A DNA stretch of 39,094 bases from positions 1 to 39,094 of the forward strand of contig NZ_JAIHLQ010000049.1 of NCBI RefSeq assembly GCF_019733355.1, written 5' to 3'. The stretch is from Pseudomonas baetica (GTDB lineage: Bacteria > Pseudomonadota > Gammaproteobacteria > Pseudomonadales > Pseudomonadaceae). The translations under genes and the position numbers were made by a program. This document shows, piece by piece, positions 7,209-15,377 of this stretch. The notes under the pieces were generated by a model. The model ran no database searches and was not told where the DNA came from. It saw only the letters and a program-made list of their open reading frames with translations. Numbering within the stretch: position 1 is the stretch's first letter; every line of letters starts with the position of its first letter.

Positions 7209-8069
7209 TCAGTCCGTTTTCTTCTGTCCTGAGGTGCTTTTCGGTGGGCGCTTCGCTCGAGGTTTTGGTGCCGCCGCAGCCTTCCTGGTCTCAATCAATT
7301 GCTGTTCCAGCGTATCAGCTCGTGCCTGGGCCGCTGCTGACTGTTCACGTGATGATGCCAGGGCGCTCTGGTTTTCCTGCAGGGTCTTCAGTGTTGATTG
7401 AAGCTTGCCATTGGCTTCCTGCAGTTGTGCAGCAACCGATTTGAGTTCCTCTCTTGCACGGTCAACTTCTCTGTGAGATCGATCCTCAACATCGCGCGTG
7501 TAGCGCTCCTGCTCAGCCCGAGTGTTTTCGGCCTGAGCCGATGCTTCTACCAGCTTCTGCTCCGCGGCCGCGAGTTTTGCACGATAGTCAGTTCGCTGCT
7601 CACGCATATCCTCTAGGTCAGCATTTCGCTGATCCAACAATACCTGCAAGTCCTTCAGTCTAGTTTCAATGGCGAGTCGTGCGGTCTGTGCTTCGTTGGT
7701 TTGAGATCTTGCGAAGGCTACGTCCTTGCAAGCCTGCTCTTCGAGGCCGGCAATTCGCTCGCGCTCCTCTGCTAGCACCTTTCGCTGGACAGACATGCCC
7801 TGCTCCACCACAGCCTCTGCCATCAGAGTGGCCTGCTTCCAGATGTCCACAAAGGCGTGCGCCACTTCAGTGGGCAAGCCTGGCAGGCGCGTCTCAGCGC
7901 GCAGCCTGGCTGACAGGCGCACCCACCACTCATCAAGCAGGGCGCCGACACGCGCCGGGCTACCGCGCCCCAGCTTTTCTCGTACCCGCTCAACCGTTGG
8001 GCGCTTACCGCCCTCCAGCACGGCGTCAGCCGCATCAAAGACTTCCTGCTCAGGTACACCTGTCGACAT
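7209..8069 (-). CDS. kfrA: KfrA-type DNA-binding protein with long coiled coil
   Basis: Residues 5-110 match the KfrA N-terminal DNA-binding domain: VFDAADAVLEGGKRPTVERV, then REKLGRGSPARVGALLDEWW, a helix-turn-helix-type fold. Residues 110-265 are an almost uninterrupted, Glu-, Arg- and Gln-rich coiled coil, and the last 25 residues are basic (KPRAKRPPK). KfrA of IncP plasmids binds its own promoter, polymerises through the coiled coil and helps plasmid maintenance. Here the gene diverges from a tyrosine recombinase across a 158-bp region with two dyads that are good candidates for its operator. The DUF3800-like gene follows 22 bp after the stop. Confidence 0.85.
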   Translation of the reverse strand: MSTGVPEQEVFDAADAVLEGGKRPTVERVREKLGRGSPARVGALLDEWWVRLSARLRAETRLPGLPTEVAHAFVDIWKQATLMAEAVVEQGMSVQRKVLAEERERIAGLEEQACKDVAFARSQTNEAQTARLAIETRLKDLQVLLDQRNADLEDMREQRTDYRAKLAAAEQKLVEASAQAENTRAEQERYTRDVEDRSHREVDRAREELKSVAAQLQEANGKLQSTLKTLQENQSALASSREQSAAAQARADTLEQQLIETRKAAAAPKPRAKRPPKSTSGQKKTD

Positions 8070-8093
8070 GGGTCAAACTCCACTATTCTATAT

Positions 8094-8148
8094 CCGATAA
8101 GTATTGGTTAACGGACATGATGTTTCGATAAAATACGTCGCACGTATT
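8094..8148. promoter_or_regulatory. Two dyads in the kfrA-integrase divergent promoter region
   Basis: AATACGT-CGC-ACGTATT at 8132-8148 is a perfect 7-bp inverted repeat with a 3-bp spacer. CCGATAA (8094-8100) and TTAACGG (8108-8114) form a second dyad with one mismatch. The region is AT-rich and contains both promoters. KfrA binding here, repressing its own gene and perhaps the recombinase, is inferred from KfrA autoregulation on IncP plasmids. Confidence 0.6.
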
Positions 8149-8227
8149 AAATAATACGCTTTAATCAAGAGTAGCTCAAAATCTCTCAAAAATGGGCTTT
8201 TGAACGTGAAATTCGTGGAGGTTTGGA

Positions 8228-9400
8228 ATGAAGTCGGAATTGAGGGCACCAACAACCGTGGGCGCTCTATCGCGCTTACTGCCCCTAGATAATGCGGCCG
8301 TGCTTGAGCTTGACTCGCTCAGCCAGGCATCACAGGACGCAGTTTCTGACTTTCTGAAAGCAGGGACTGCGCCCAATACGGTGCGTAGTTACCAGGGTGC
8401 GCTTACCTATTGGTCAGCGTGGCTGCAGGTCCGTTATGGGGTTGCGCTGGGGGATGGGCCAATTCCAGCGGCGGTGGCGATCCAATTCATCGTTGACCAT
8501 TTGAATAGACCGCAGGATGACGGCACCTGGACGCACAACCTCCCCCCTTCGGTTGATCAGGCGCTGGTCGACGCCAAGATCAAAGCTACTTTGGGACCTC
8601 ACTCTTACAACACGGTCAGCCTTCGTATGGCAGTCCTTGGCAAATGGCATGGGATGAAGGGCTGGGCTAGCCCAACTGATATCAAAGAGGTCAAAGCACT
8701 GATGCGGGATGCGCAGAAGGCTCAGGCCCGGGGCGGCATTTCGGTTCGCAAGAAGACAGCACTCGTGGCTGAGCCTTTAAAGGCAATCCTGGACACATGC
8801 TCAACTGATGGACTGCGAGGCATACGCGATCGGGCTCTACTCCTCCTAGCGTGGAGCGGCGGTGGTCGGCGCCGCTCTGAGGTTGTGGCCCTGCAGGTTT
8901 CGGACGTTCGAAGGCTTGATGCTGACACTTGGATGTATTCACTCGGGGTAACCAAGACAGATACTGCTGGCGTCCGGCGTGAGAAGCCTCTGACGGGTGC
9001 CGCCGCCCATGCTTTGACTGCTTGGCTTAGTGTTGCCCCGATTGAGAGTGGCCCGCTTTTTCGGGGGATGCTACGAGGCGGCAGGGTGGGAACAGCACCC
9101 ATGACTGGTCATGAGGTAAACCGAATCCTACAGAGGCGTGCAAAGCTTGCCGGCCTAGAGGGTGATTGGGGTGCACACAGTTTACGATCAGGCTTTGTGA
9201 CTGAGGCTGGGAGACAGGGTGTGCCGCTGGGTGATGTGATGGCTATGACAGAACACACCAGCATTTCGACTGTGATGGGGTATTTCCAATCCGGCAACAT
9301 GCTGAACAGCGCCGCTACGACCCTGTTAGCGGGCTATGACGTCCCTGAAGTGGAGGTGGACGATTCCAGCCCCGAATCGGGTTCTCATCTTCCGCGTTGA
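8228..9400 (+). CDS. Tyrosine recombinase / site-specific integrase (second type)
   Basis: A 390-residue tyrosine recombinase unrelated in detail to the one at 2.3 kb. The N-terminal SAM-like domain (PNTVRSYQGALTYWSAWL) is followed by the catalytic domain: Arg in the RRRSEVVALQ block (about R216), a strand with K243 (GVTKTD), H317-x-x-R320 (AHSLRSGF), H343 (TEHTSISTV) and Y352 (MGYF). GGAGG lies 6-7 bases before the ATG. Divergence from kfrA with a shared palindromic region suggests KfrA controls it. It may integrate or excise the element or resolve multimers. A second complete recombinase in 6 kb suggests either two nested elements or two separate tasks. Confidence 0.9.
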   Translation: MKSELRAPTTVGALSRLLPLDNAAVLELDSLSQASQDAVSDFLKAGTAPNTVRSYQGALTYWSAWLQVRYGVALGDGPIPAAVAIQFIVDHLNRPQDDGTWTHNLPPSVDQALVDAKIKATLGPHSYNTVSLRMAVLGKWHGMKGWASPTDIKEVKALMRDAQKAQARGGISVRKKTALVAEPLKAILDTCSTDGLRGIRDRALLLLAWSGGGRRRSEVVALQVSDVRRLDADTWMYSLGVTKTDTAGVRREKPLTGAAAHALTAWLSVAPIESGPLFRGMLRGGRVGTAPMTGHEVNRILQRRAKLAGLEGDWGAHSLRSGFVTEAGRQGVPLGDVMAMTEHTSISTVMGYFQSGNMLNSAATTLLAGYDVPEVEVDDSSPESGSHLPR

Positions 9401-9467
9401 TGTCTGGTGGGGCACTATTGTAGTGATGCAGCCCTTTCCGGGTGGCACTTACTCTGGGTACGAAGCA

Positions 9468-9869
9468 ATGGCTAAAGGGATGAGGTCTTTGAAGTGGGGA
9501 ATCATAGCGGGCTTGCTTGTGCCTGGCTTCGCCTCAGCTGACTCTTCAGGCGAAGTCGGGGTGGCGCTCAGCGCTTGGGCTCCAGAAAGTGTGACGGAAC
9601 AAGGAGCCCGAACCACGGTTGTGCTTGATGAGAATACGGTTACAACGCAAATCTTTACTCAGGCCATCAGTAACGGTGTCTGCGCAAGAGTTTGGCTCAA
9701 ACAGGCAAGCAGTGGCTATTTGGCAGGCATCACCGAGATTGCTGTCTTCAATAGATCACAGCGGCAAGGCTTCATCCTAGAAGGCGGCAAAGAGATTTGT
9801 GATGAGTTGGGGCTTTTACCTAGTAGCAAAATTCCTGAAGCGTTAGCCGCAAAGACACGGTCGCTTTGA
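9468..9869 (+). CDS. Hypothetical periplasmic protein
   Basis: Not recognised. From the ATG at 9468 the product is 133 residues with a clear signal peptide: MAKGMRSLK, a hydrophobic core (WGIIAGLLVPGFA), and an SAxA-like end around ADS. The mature part of about 110 residues has two Cys (in NGVCARVW and KEICDELG) that could form a disulphide, so it should be exported. A second in-frame ATG at 9480 is an equally good start; the open frame also extends upstream into the recombinase end. No partner is evident. Confidence 0.6.
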   Translation: MAKGMRSLKWGIIAGLLVPGFASADSSGEVGVALSAWAPESVTEQGARTTVVLDENTVTTQIFTQAISNGVCARVWLKQASSGYLAGITEIAVFNRSQRQGFILEGGKEICDELGLLPSSKIPEALAAKTRSL

Positions 9870-10026
9870 TCTTGGCCAGATGGTGGGTGACGCTCATATT
9901 AGGTTTCCGAAGCCAGGTAATGGGTTGCTTTTCGGGGGTATAGCATTAGCCTCAAGTCGTGAAAAGATGATGTCCTACCGGTGGAAGCGAACAGCCGGAG
10001 GGAGCTACAGAGAAGACGAGGCAATG

Positions 10027-10353
10027 ATGAATCCCGCAGAATTCAATGCGATCCTTAACACCGCAACCCCTGCTCAACAGCTGTCCCTTGAGTCGGCCCA
10101 CTGGCGGTACATGACGCTCATTGGCCATGTGCGAGGTGTAGTGGATCCTGAAATTGCGTCAGGTGATCGCGAAGCTTTCCCCCGCTACTCTGTCAGCGTC
10201 GGACAGTCGCTGGCATTCTCCGAACCTGACTGTTGCCGATTCATGGTTGCAGTTACCGGCCTATCAGCAAAGTTATGTGCTGCATGGGCGGACCCTGATT
10301 TCTACAGCCTACAAAACGAAAACCACGACGCATCTATCGCGGACACCGCCTAG
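10027..10353 (+). CDS. Hypothetical cytoplasmic protein
   Basis: Not recognised. The open frame begins at 9880, but the ATG at 10027 has GAGG 5 bases ahead and is preferred, giving 108 residues (MNPAEFNAIL...). The product is soluble, mildly acidic at the C-terminus, and has several Cys and Trp residues. The ParB-like gene begins about 145 bp downstream behind its own dyad, so they may be separate transcription units. No family can be named. Confidence 0.45.
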   Translation: MNPAEFNAILNTATPAQQLSLESAHWRYMTLIGHVRGVVDPEIASGDREAFPRYSVSVGQSLAFSEPDCCRFMVAVTGLSAKLCAAWADPDFYSLQNENHDASIADTA

Positions 10354-10450
10354 CAGTGCTGAATCCTGATCGTAGCGGTAAATCGTCCACGAGGATTTTC
10401 GCTCAGCCAACCCTGATGCACCTGCAAGGGATCCCAAAAATGAACGGGGT

Positions 10451-10475
10451 TATACTGATTTCATCCTTATGAAAT
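10451..10475 (+). promoter_or_regulatory. -10-like element and dyad ahead of the ParB-like gene
   Basis: TATACT (10451-10456) resembles a sigma-70 -10 box, though no good -35 is seen at the right distance. It is followed at once by ATTTCAT-cctt-ATGAAAT (10458-10475), a perfect 7-bp inverted repeat 25 bp before the GTG start. An operator overlapping the transcription start would suit autoregulation, as is common for partition genes. Confidence 0.45.
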
Positions 10476-10499
10476 TGTTTAACCAAGGCAGAGGTTCCA

Positions 10500-11270
10500 G
10501 TGTCTGTGATTATTCAGATCCCCCTTTCACGATTGAAATACTTCAAAGCCCTAGGCAGCCCTGCTGAACCCAATGCCCAGGTAGAGGCCATGGCCGCTGA
10601 CATCAAAGTACATGGCATTCGCGAACCGCTGATTGTCAGGCCCGTTGGCGATCTATTCGAAGTCGTATGCGGCTTGGTCCGCTGGAAAGGCGCGATAGTT
10701 GGTGGACTGGAGACAATTCCTGCTGAGGTTCGACAGCTTAACGACGCTGAAGCCCTTGAGCTTTCGATCATGGATAACATGCGGCCACTCGGAGAGCTGG
10801 AGCTCCCTCATGCTGAGGTGATCGACCAGCCCATGCCGATTATTGATGTTGTCAGATATACCTCGACGGCACCCTACAAGATCGACGAGCCGCTTGGCAT
10901 CGGGTTTTGCAGGCTTTTAGAAAGCGACTTCTCCCTCGAGGACGTCCAACTCCTCATGAAAGACAGTGCCGTCGACTCCAGTAACTTGGAGGTGGACCTA
11001 TCCATGTTCTGGGAAGGTTTAGCGGACGGCCGGCTTCACATAGAGGGTCGAGGTGATGATTGCGGCCAGTTCATCTTGGCCTATATCGAGGACTATTTCG
11101 ACGTTGAGGAGCCCGATGTTGCATTCACCGGCCCTAACATCGGGATCTGGCAGAACCTGACTGATGGAGAGCGAGAGCAAGTGGTTGCAGATGCGATTCG
11201 CCTAAACCCGATAGTTAACGCTGCTCTGTCTGTGATTTATGAGTTTCGCGACAATGATGTCAATTTATAG
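10500..11270 (+). CDS. ParB/Srx-like N-terminal domain protein
   Basis: Residues 1-95 fit the ParB N-terminal (ParBc/sulfiredoxin-like) domain: IPLSRLKYFKAL, then MAADIKVHGIREPLIVRPVGD, FEVVCGLVRWKGAIVGGLETIPAEVRQL, and LELSIMDNMR. In ParB proteins this domain is the CTP-binding nucleotide switch; here the usual G-E-R-R is changed to G-L-V-R-W, so nucleotide use is uncertain. The remaining 160 residues are acidic and lack an obvious helix-turn-helix, so this is not a standard partition ParB. The GTG start has GAGG 5 bases upstream. No ParA is adjacent. A role in maintenance or regulation of the element is inferred. Confidence 0.75.
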   Translation: MSVIIQIPLSRLKYFKALGSPAEPNAQVEAMAADIKVHGIREPLIVRPVGDLFEVVCGLVRWKGAIVGGLETIPAEVRQLNDAEALELSIMDNMRPLGELELPHAEVIDQPMPIIDVVRYTSTAPYKIDEPLGIGFCRLLESDFSLEDVQLLMKDSAVDSSNLEVDLSMFWEGLADGRLHIEGRGDDCGQFILAYIEDYFDVEEPDVAFTGPNIGIWQNLTDGEREQVVADAIRLNPIVNAALSVIYEFRDNDVNL

Positions 11271-11498
11271 ACGCGGAAGACTAGGCCCCCAGGGATTACG
11301 GGAGTGAACGCACTGCCAGTTGTTGCACACAGCCCCATTGCAGTAACTGGCCCTTTCCGAACTCGGTCTGCAAATAAGCACGCGGCGCTCGCAGGCGTGA
11401 AAGTGTCGTAGACCATACTTTCTGTAATTGTCTTCTGCGGGTTCTGGCACGCGCTAGAGTGGGTTGAAATGGCTCCACATTCATAGAGGAGCATCACC

Positions 11499-11894
11499 AT
11501 GACACAAGCAGCCAACCCAGCAGCAGCTAACTTTGACCGCACGAAAGCAAAGTCGGCTGTTGAGAGCATCCAGAAGGCCATGAATGGATTGAGCACCGGT
11601 TATGAGCTTGAAATTGGGAGCGGTTCTTTTTCAGGAAGCGAACTGACTGTTCAGCTTAAAATCCGCATTCCGGGAGGCGTGAGTAAAGAGCGTACGATGC
11701 TTGAGCTGGAATGCAAGCACCGAGGCTTCGATCCTGATACGACCCTTAAATCATCGTCTTACGGCGAGTTCAACCTCGTGGGATATCATCCTCGCCGGCC
11801 GAAGTACCCTTGGACTGTCCAAATTGTAGGTGGTCAACTTTACAAGTTCACTGATGAAGCGATTACTGACGCATTTAACCGTCTGAAAAACTAA
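11499..11894 (+). CDS. Hypothetical soluble protein with its own terminator
   Basis: Not recognised. The 131-residue product has an alanine-rich start, a helical segment (residues 12-30), then a beta-rich region with GSGSFSGSELTVQLKIRIPGG, and LVGYHPRRPKYPWTV near the end. The fold looks compact and globular with no export signal. GAGGAG lies 7 bases before the ATG, and a strong intrinsic terminator follows 15 bases after the stop, so this is a single-gene unit that is probably well expressed. It resembles small proteins common on Pseudomonas phages and plasmids in style only. Confidence 0.65.
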   Translation: MTQAANPAAANFDRTKAKSAVESIQKAMNGLSTGYELEIGSGSFSGSELTVQLKIRIPGGVSKERTMLELECKHRGFDPDTTLKSSSYGEFNLVGYHPRRPKYPWTVQIVGGQLYKFTDEAITDAFNRLKN

Positions 11895-11909
11895 TTTCAT
11901 TCTGACAAG

Positions 11910-11933
11910 AAAAGGGAGCCTCGGCTCCCTTTT
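11910..11933 (+). terminator. Intrinsic terminator
   Basis: AAAAGGGAGCC / GGCTCCCTTTT is a perfect 11-bp stem with a 2-base nominal loop, ending in four Ts, 15 bases after the stop at 11894. The A and T tracts would allow it to act in both directions. Confidence 0.9.
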
Positions 11934-12039
11934 CGTCATGGATAAATCCTATTGGAGCTCCCTGTGGAGCGCAACTCTTCTCATGCGCCACGCTCCTTAA
12001 GAACAGGCGTGATGCGTATGGCATCCAGCCGACTCCCAA

Positions 12040-12546
12040 CTAGAGTTTAAGTTTAACTTGCGGAACGATGGTGCCGTCGTTGCCGAGGTTTGAAGCCACA
12101 ACTTGGATCACGTGAGAACGGAGCAACTCCTTTGCAAACTCCTCCGAAATGATTTCTGAATCGCCATTAAGCGCAACGAGGTAAGTCAGATGAGTATCCC
12201 CCGATATCTTCATGGAGTTACCGTTTTGCTGGGTTCTTCTGGTGATGATCGAAGCCTTGACGGAACAAACTGCTGCCCTGTCTGACAGCGGGTTTGCGAT
12301 CATCTGGAAACCTCGTACCACCTTCTGTTCGCGCACACCATCTTTAACAGTACCGGTCCTTACTAAGTCGGAGAATACAGCGCTATGCCCGCAGAAATCT
12401 TCCAGCGCTCGCCGTGAAAAATCTTTCAAAGAAGCCGGTGGTATGACCTGGGTTTCAACTGGATCGGTATGCCAAATTGCATATCCAACGGCGATCCCTG
12501 CCGCAAGAGCCAGCACCGTTGAAGCGATGGCCATATTTCGTTTCAT
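12040..12546 (-). CDS. Hypothetical membrane-anchored periplasmic protein
   Basis: Not recognised. The 168-residue product starts MKRN and has one hydrophobic segment at about residues 6-25 (IASTVLALAAGIAVGYAIW), best read as an uncleaved anchor or signal peptide. The remaining 140 residues would be periplasmic and hold two Cys (DFCGHS and VCSVK) that could pair. AGGA lies 7 bases before the ATG. It is the last gene of a run of five leftward genes that includes the DsbD-like gene, and a disulphide in this product would fit a redox-related cluster, but that is inference. Confidence 0.6.
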   Translation of the reverse strand: MKRNMAIASTVLALAAGIAVGYAIWHTDPVETQVIPPASLKDFSRRALEDFCGHSAVFSDLVRTGTVKDGVREQKVVRGFQMIANPLSDRAAVCSVKASIITRRTQQNGNSMKISGDTHLTYLVALNGDSEIISEEFAKELLRSHVIQVVASNLGNDGTIVPQVKLKL

Positions 12547-12643
12547 GTAAATTCCTATGAGGACTTGCGCCTAGTAACTGGTAATTTAGCAGCCCGTTTT
12601 AAACTGCCGAAATCAAGGGTTCAGGTGACACACCGTTCAGCTA

Positions 12644-13081
12644 TCAGTTGAGAGTTTTGCTGTCATTACCTTTTGACACCCCGTTGAACGCTACAAACGC
12701 ATAAAATGCTGTCAATGCACCTGGACCCACGTACATGACTGCTTTAGCCACAATCAAAGATATCGCCAGCAGACTATTCGCCATCTGATCCATTTGAGCA
12801 TTGGCGCTTGATGTATCAAGAAAGGTATTGAAACCAACTCCAATGACCAAGACAACTGCAACAAAGAAAACTGTCATGAACCTCCAATATTTACGTGCAG
12901 GCTTCGACAGAAGTAGAAAGGCGAAGCATACGCTGAGGCAAATCATGTAGTAACGATAAGTCCATTCAGTAAATCCAATCAAATCGGCTCCGGCCCCAAT
13001 TAGCTGTGTAAACAAGATTATTCCAAAAGCTACAAATACACCGCCGACCATTCCCCAAAACATCCCGACTAAAGTTTTCAT
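12644..13081 (-). CDS. Hypothetical integral membrane protein (four segments)
   Basis: Not recognised. The product is about 145 residues with four hydrophobic segments: roughly residues 6-28, 45-62, 69-87 and 104-130. They are linked by short loops, with a basic cytoplasmic-type loop KPARKYWR between the second and third. The start is taken as the ATG at 13081; a GTG at 13090 is in frame but lies 1 base from AAGGAG, too close, while the ATG is 10 bases from it. It lies in the leftward run with the DsbD-like gene. No transport or enzyme motif is visible. Confidence 0.65.
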   Translation of the reverse strand: MKTLVGMFWGMVGGVFVAFGIILFTQLIGAGADLIGFTEWTYRYYMICLSVCFAFLLLSKPARKYWRFMTVFFVAVVLVIGVGFNTFLDTSSANAQMDQMANSLLAISLIVAKAVMYVGPGALTAFYAFVAFNGVSKGNDSKTLN

Positions 13082-13173
13082 ATTTGTCACGCTCCTTAAT
13101 GCAAAAGCGCAATATTTAAATAGATGTGATGGCGCAGAATTTAATTTGGTTTATTTCCATATTGGTTTACCGG

Positions 13174-13557
13174 CTATCTTCCAAGCCAGTAGAGCAGTCG
13201 GGAGGTGATGCTCTGTTTTTTGATCGCTGCCTCCCTTGTCACTCGGCGATGTTGGAAGGGAGAGTTGGCATGACTTACAAGCTGCAATCCGGCCTCGGTC
13301 AGCAGGTAGACGTCACGTTTGCATTTCAAGCAACATTTCCCCTTGGTGGCCAGGCCCCGTGTCTGAAGCGAATTAACCGTATCCAAAAAGGTATTCGATA
13401 CGTGTACGGAGAGCCAGTTTCGGTTGAATTTCCACTGAATCGCACTTCCTTGTACCCAATGACCCTTTGCAAGTGATCGTAAAGCTATGAATTGATCTTT
13501 CGTGAGCCGTCCACGGGCTTCATCCTGGCTAGGAGGTTTAGATTGAAGTGTATTCAT
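13174..13557 (-). CDS. Hypothetical small protein, possibly winged-helix
   Basis: The 127-residue product has a pattern (LTKDQFIALRSLAKG, then a hydrophilic turn, then a helix with NTFLDTVNSLQTRGLAT and a strand pair YLLTEAGLQLV) that resembles winged-helix DNA-binding proteins. There is a Cys-rich stretch, GKCCLKCKRD, where the wing would be, which may bind metal. The C-terminus is basic. It starts 9 bp after the DsbD-like stop with GAGGA in place, so it is co-transcribed with it. A regulator of the cluster is possible; the call is weak. Confidence 0.55.
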   Translation of the reverse strand: MNTLQSKPPSQDEARGRLTKDQFIALRSLAKGHWVQGSAIQWKFNRNWLSVHVSNTFLDTVNSLQTRGLATKGKCCLKCKRDVYLLTEAGLQLVSHANSPFQHRRVTREAAIKKQSITSRLLYWLGR

Positions 13558-13566
13558 TACGCATCC

Positions 13567-15276
13567 TCACTTATCTGCATAATTATCGATAGCCTGCAGC
13601 GACATAGCGATCTCCTTGGCCGTGGTTACACCGACAAGCCTGGATGATTGAACCTCAACCCCACCAGAGCGATACACCTGAACAGCTGCAGGGCCCAAAA
13701 GTCCGTTTAGCTCCAATAAGCTGCGAACCGAATGGCCACCCTGACTGAGGTCGACTCGAATAGTTTTGAAAGCCCCGAGACTGTCTCTTATCAATGTAAC
13801 GTGCCGCGCTGTGTCGGCAACCTGGTCGCTCCCTGGGGCCCAATTCGCTACCCACTCCACAACAGCCGGGCTTCCCGCAGTCTTAGCTTCAGCAAGGGCT
13901 ATGGCCAACTGCTGTGGTGTGTTGACCACTACCCATGGCTGTTCACGGGGGGCCTCAGAGGAGATGCCTGGACCAAGGGGCTGTAAGGGTGACGTTTCGC
14001 CTTTGAGCATCCCGATCCATGCGGCGATCCCATATAACAAGACCGCAATCGCGGCGAACCTATTTAACAGCGATGGCGCTGACCCCAGTGATCCGAAAAC
14101 TCCAAGTGACACGGCCAAATAAACCGCCACTACCCCATAAAGGCCCAGAGTTACCGGCCCTGGCAGCACACGTCCAAGCACCCAAATTCCGACAATGGCC
14201 AGAAGCGCGCGAACGAATACCAGTATCGCCTCATTCCACTTCCCAACTGAGGAAAGCAGTCCTCCCAATGTCGCGGCAAACATCACCAGCGGACAGCTCA
14301 TACCCAATGCGATCCCGGCAAGTTGCGCTATCCCTCCAATGGGCTCACCCCCTGCCTTGAGGTACAGCATCACCGCTGCCATCGATGATGAGGTGAATGG
14401 TGTTGTGTAGATAAGGGATACTAAGCCCAGCATTACTGCGCATGGGGCGCTGGCAAAAAAAACAAAGACTCTGCTGGCGTGATTTCCATGGACATCTCGC
14501 CGGGTTTTGCCAATTGCAGTTTCCATAACAGCCAGCCCCAACAGAACTAATACTGACGGTACGAGTATCCATGCGGACTGAGCGATGGGCTGTATCTCGA
14601 TGCCGGCTTCGGTTAGCGCTATAGCCGAGCTGAGGACCACAAGACCTGTCGCCATGGGTACCGTGAAAGCTAGGCCTATAGTGATGCCTCTTCGGACTGA
14701 CGGTTTACCGAGTAGAAGCACAAATGCGAGTAGTGGAATTACAGGCAAAACACCTGGTGTGAGGAACAGATTCAGGCCCGCTATGAATGCGGAAACCACT
14801 GACATTGCGCTCCAGTCACTGGCGGCTGTAATCCCTGCATCCCCTTCTATACGGATGATCTGTTGATCAGGGGGATAGCAAAGACCTTTTTCGGCGCACC
14901 CTTGGAAGCCAACCCTCACGTCAAAGCCATCAGCACCATGGTTCTGAACTGGTAGGCGTACCACCAATGTGTCGTGATAAACCACCACGTTTCCAAAATA
15001 GGGATCTGCTTTGTGCTCACCCGCGGGCAGCACTGCTGCGCCTGACCGAACACCAATGCCCTGAGCTTGAAAACTCAATTTGGACTTGTACAAATAGTAC
15101 CCAGGCGCTGCCAGGATGCGAATTTGTACGGAATCTGGAGTACCAGTTGCTGACACCTTGAACGCTTCATGGACTGGTAGGAAGTCTTGGTTTGATGTGA
15201 ATTCAAACCCATGAGCAGGTACCAGCACCGCGAGACAGGTAAGCCCGATGATGGCAGAGATAAAGCTTCGGAACAT
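13567..15276 (-). CDS. DsbD-like thiol:disulphide interchange protein lacking the core redox cysteines
   Basis: DsbD carries electrons from cytoplasmic thioredoxin across the inner membrane to periplasmic partners, through three Cys pairs in alpha, membrane (beta) and gamma domains. This 569-residue protein (start at ATG 15276; the open frame goes on to a TTG at 15339) has all three domains in order. It has a signal peptide, an alpha domain keeping its pair (QGCAEKGLCYPP, about C127 and C133), an eight-helix membrane domain, and a thioredoxin-like gamma domain. But the first membrane Cys (TPCVLP in DsbD) is Gly in LTPGVLPVIPLL, the second (SPCTTAPL) is Phe in TTPFTSSS, and the gamma CxxC is Ala-Pro-Gly-Ser in ANWAPGSD. 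It cannot relay electrons in the known way. It heads a leftward run of four genes. Confidence 0.85.
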   Translation of the reverse strand: MFRSFISAIIGLTCLAVLVPAHGFEFTSNQDFLPVHEAFKVSATGTPDSVQIRILAAPGYYLYKSKLSFQAQGIGVRSGAAVLPAGEHKADPYFGNVVVYHDTLVVRLPVQNHGADGFDVRVGFQGCAEKGLCYPPDQQIIRIEGDAGITAASDWSAMSVVSAFIAGLNLFLTPGVLPVIPLLAFVLLLGKPSVRRGITIGLAFTVPMATGLVVLSSAIALTEAGIEIQPIAQSAWILVPSVLVLLGLAVMETAIGKTRRDVHGNHASRVFVFFASAPCAVMLGLVSLIYTTPFTSSSMAAVMLYLKAGGEPIGGIAQLAGIALGMSCPLVMFAATLGGLLSSVGKWNEAILVFVRALLAIVGIWVLGRVLPGPVTLGLYGVVAVYLAVSLGVFGSLGSAPSLLNRFAAIAVLLYGIAAWIGMLKGETSPLQPLGPGISSEAPREQPWVVVNTPQQLAIALAEAKTAGSPAVVEWVANWAPGSDQVADTARHVTLIRDSLGAFKTIRVDLSQGGHSVRSLLELNGLLGPAAVQVYRSGGVEVQSSRLVGVTTAKEIAMSLQAIDNYADK

Positions 15277-15377
15277 TGAGGGCCGCACCTTCAGGAAGAG
15301 CAGCCATGTTAGATCACTTGGTTCGGGCAAGCCGCCCAAAACGGGTGGGGCTTTTCCACCTCCACTGGGACAACTGA

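Noticed and set aside
11445..11460. TGGCAC start of a sigma-54 -24/-12 promoter
   Set aside because: The required TTGC-like -12 element is absent at the right spacing.
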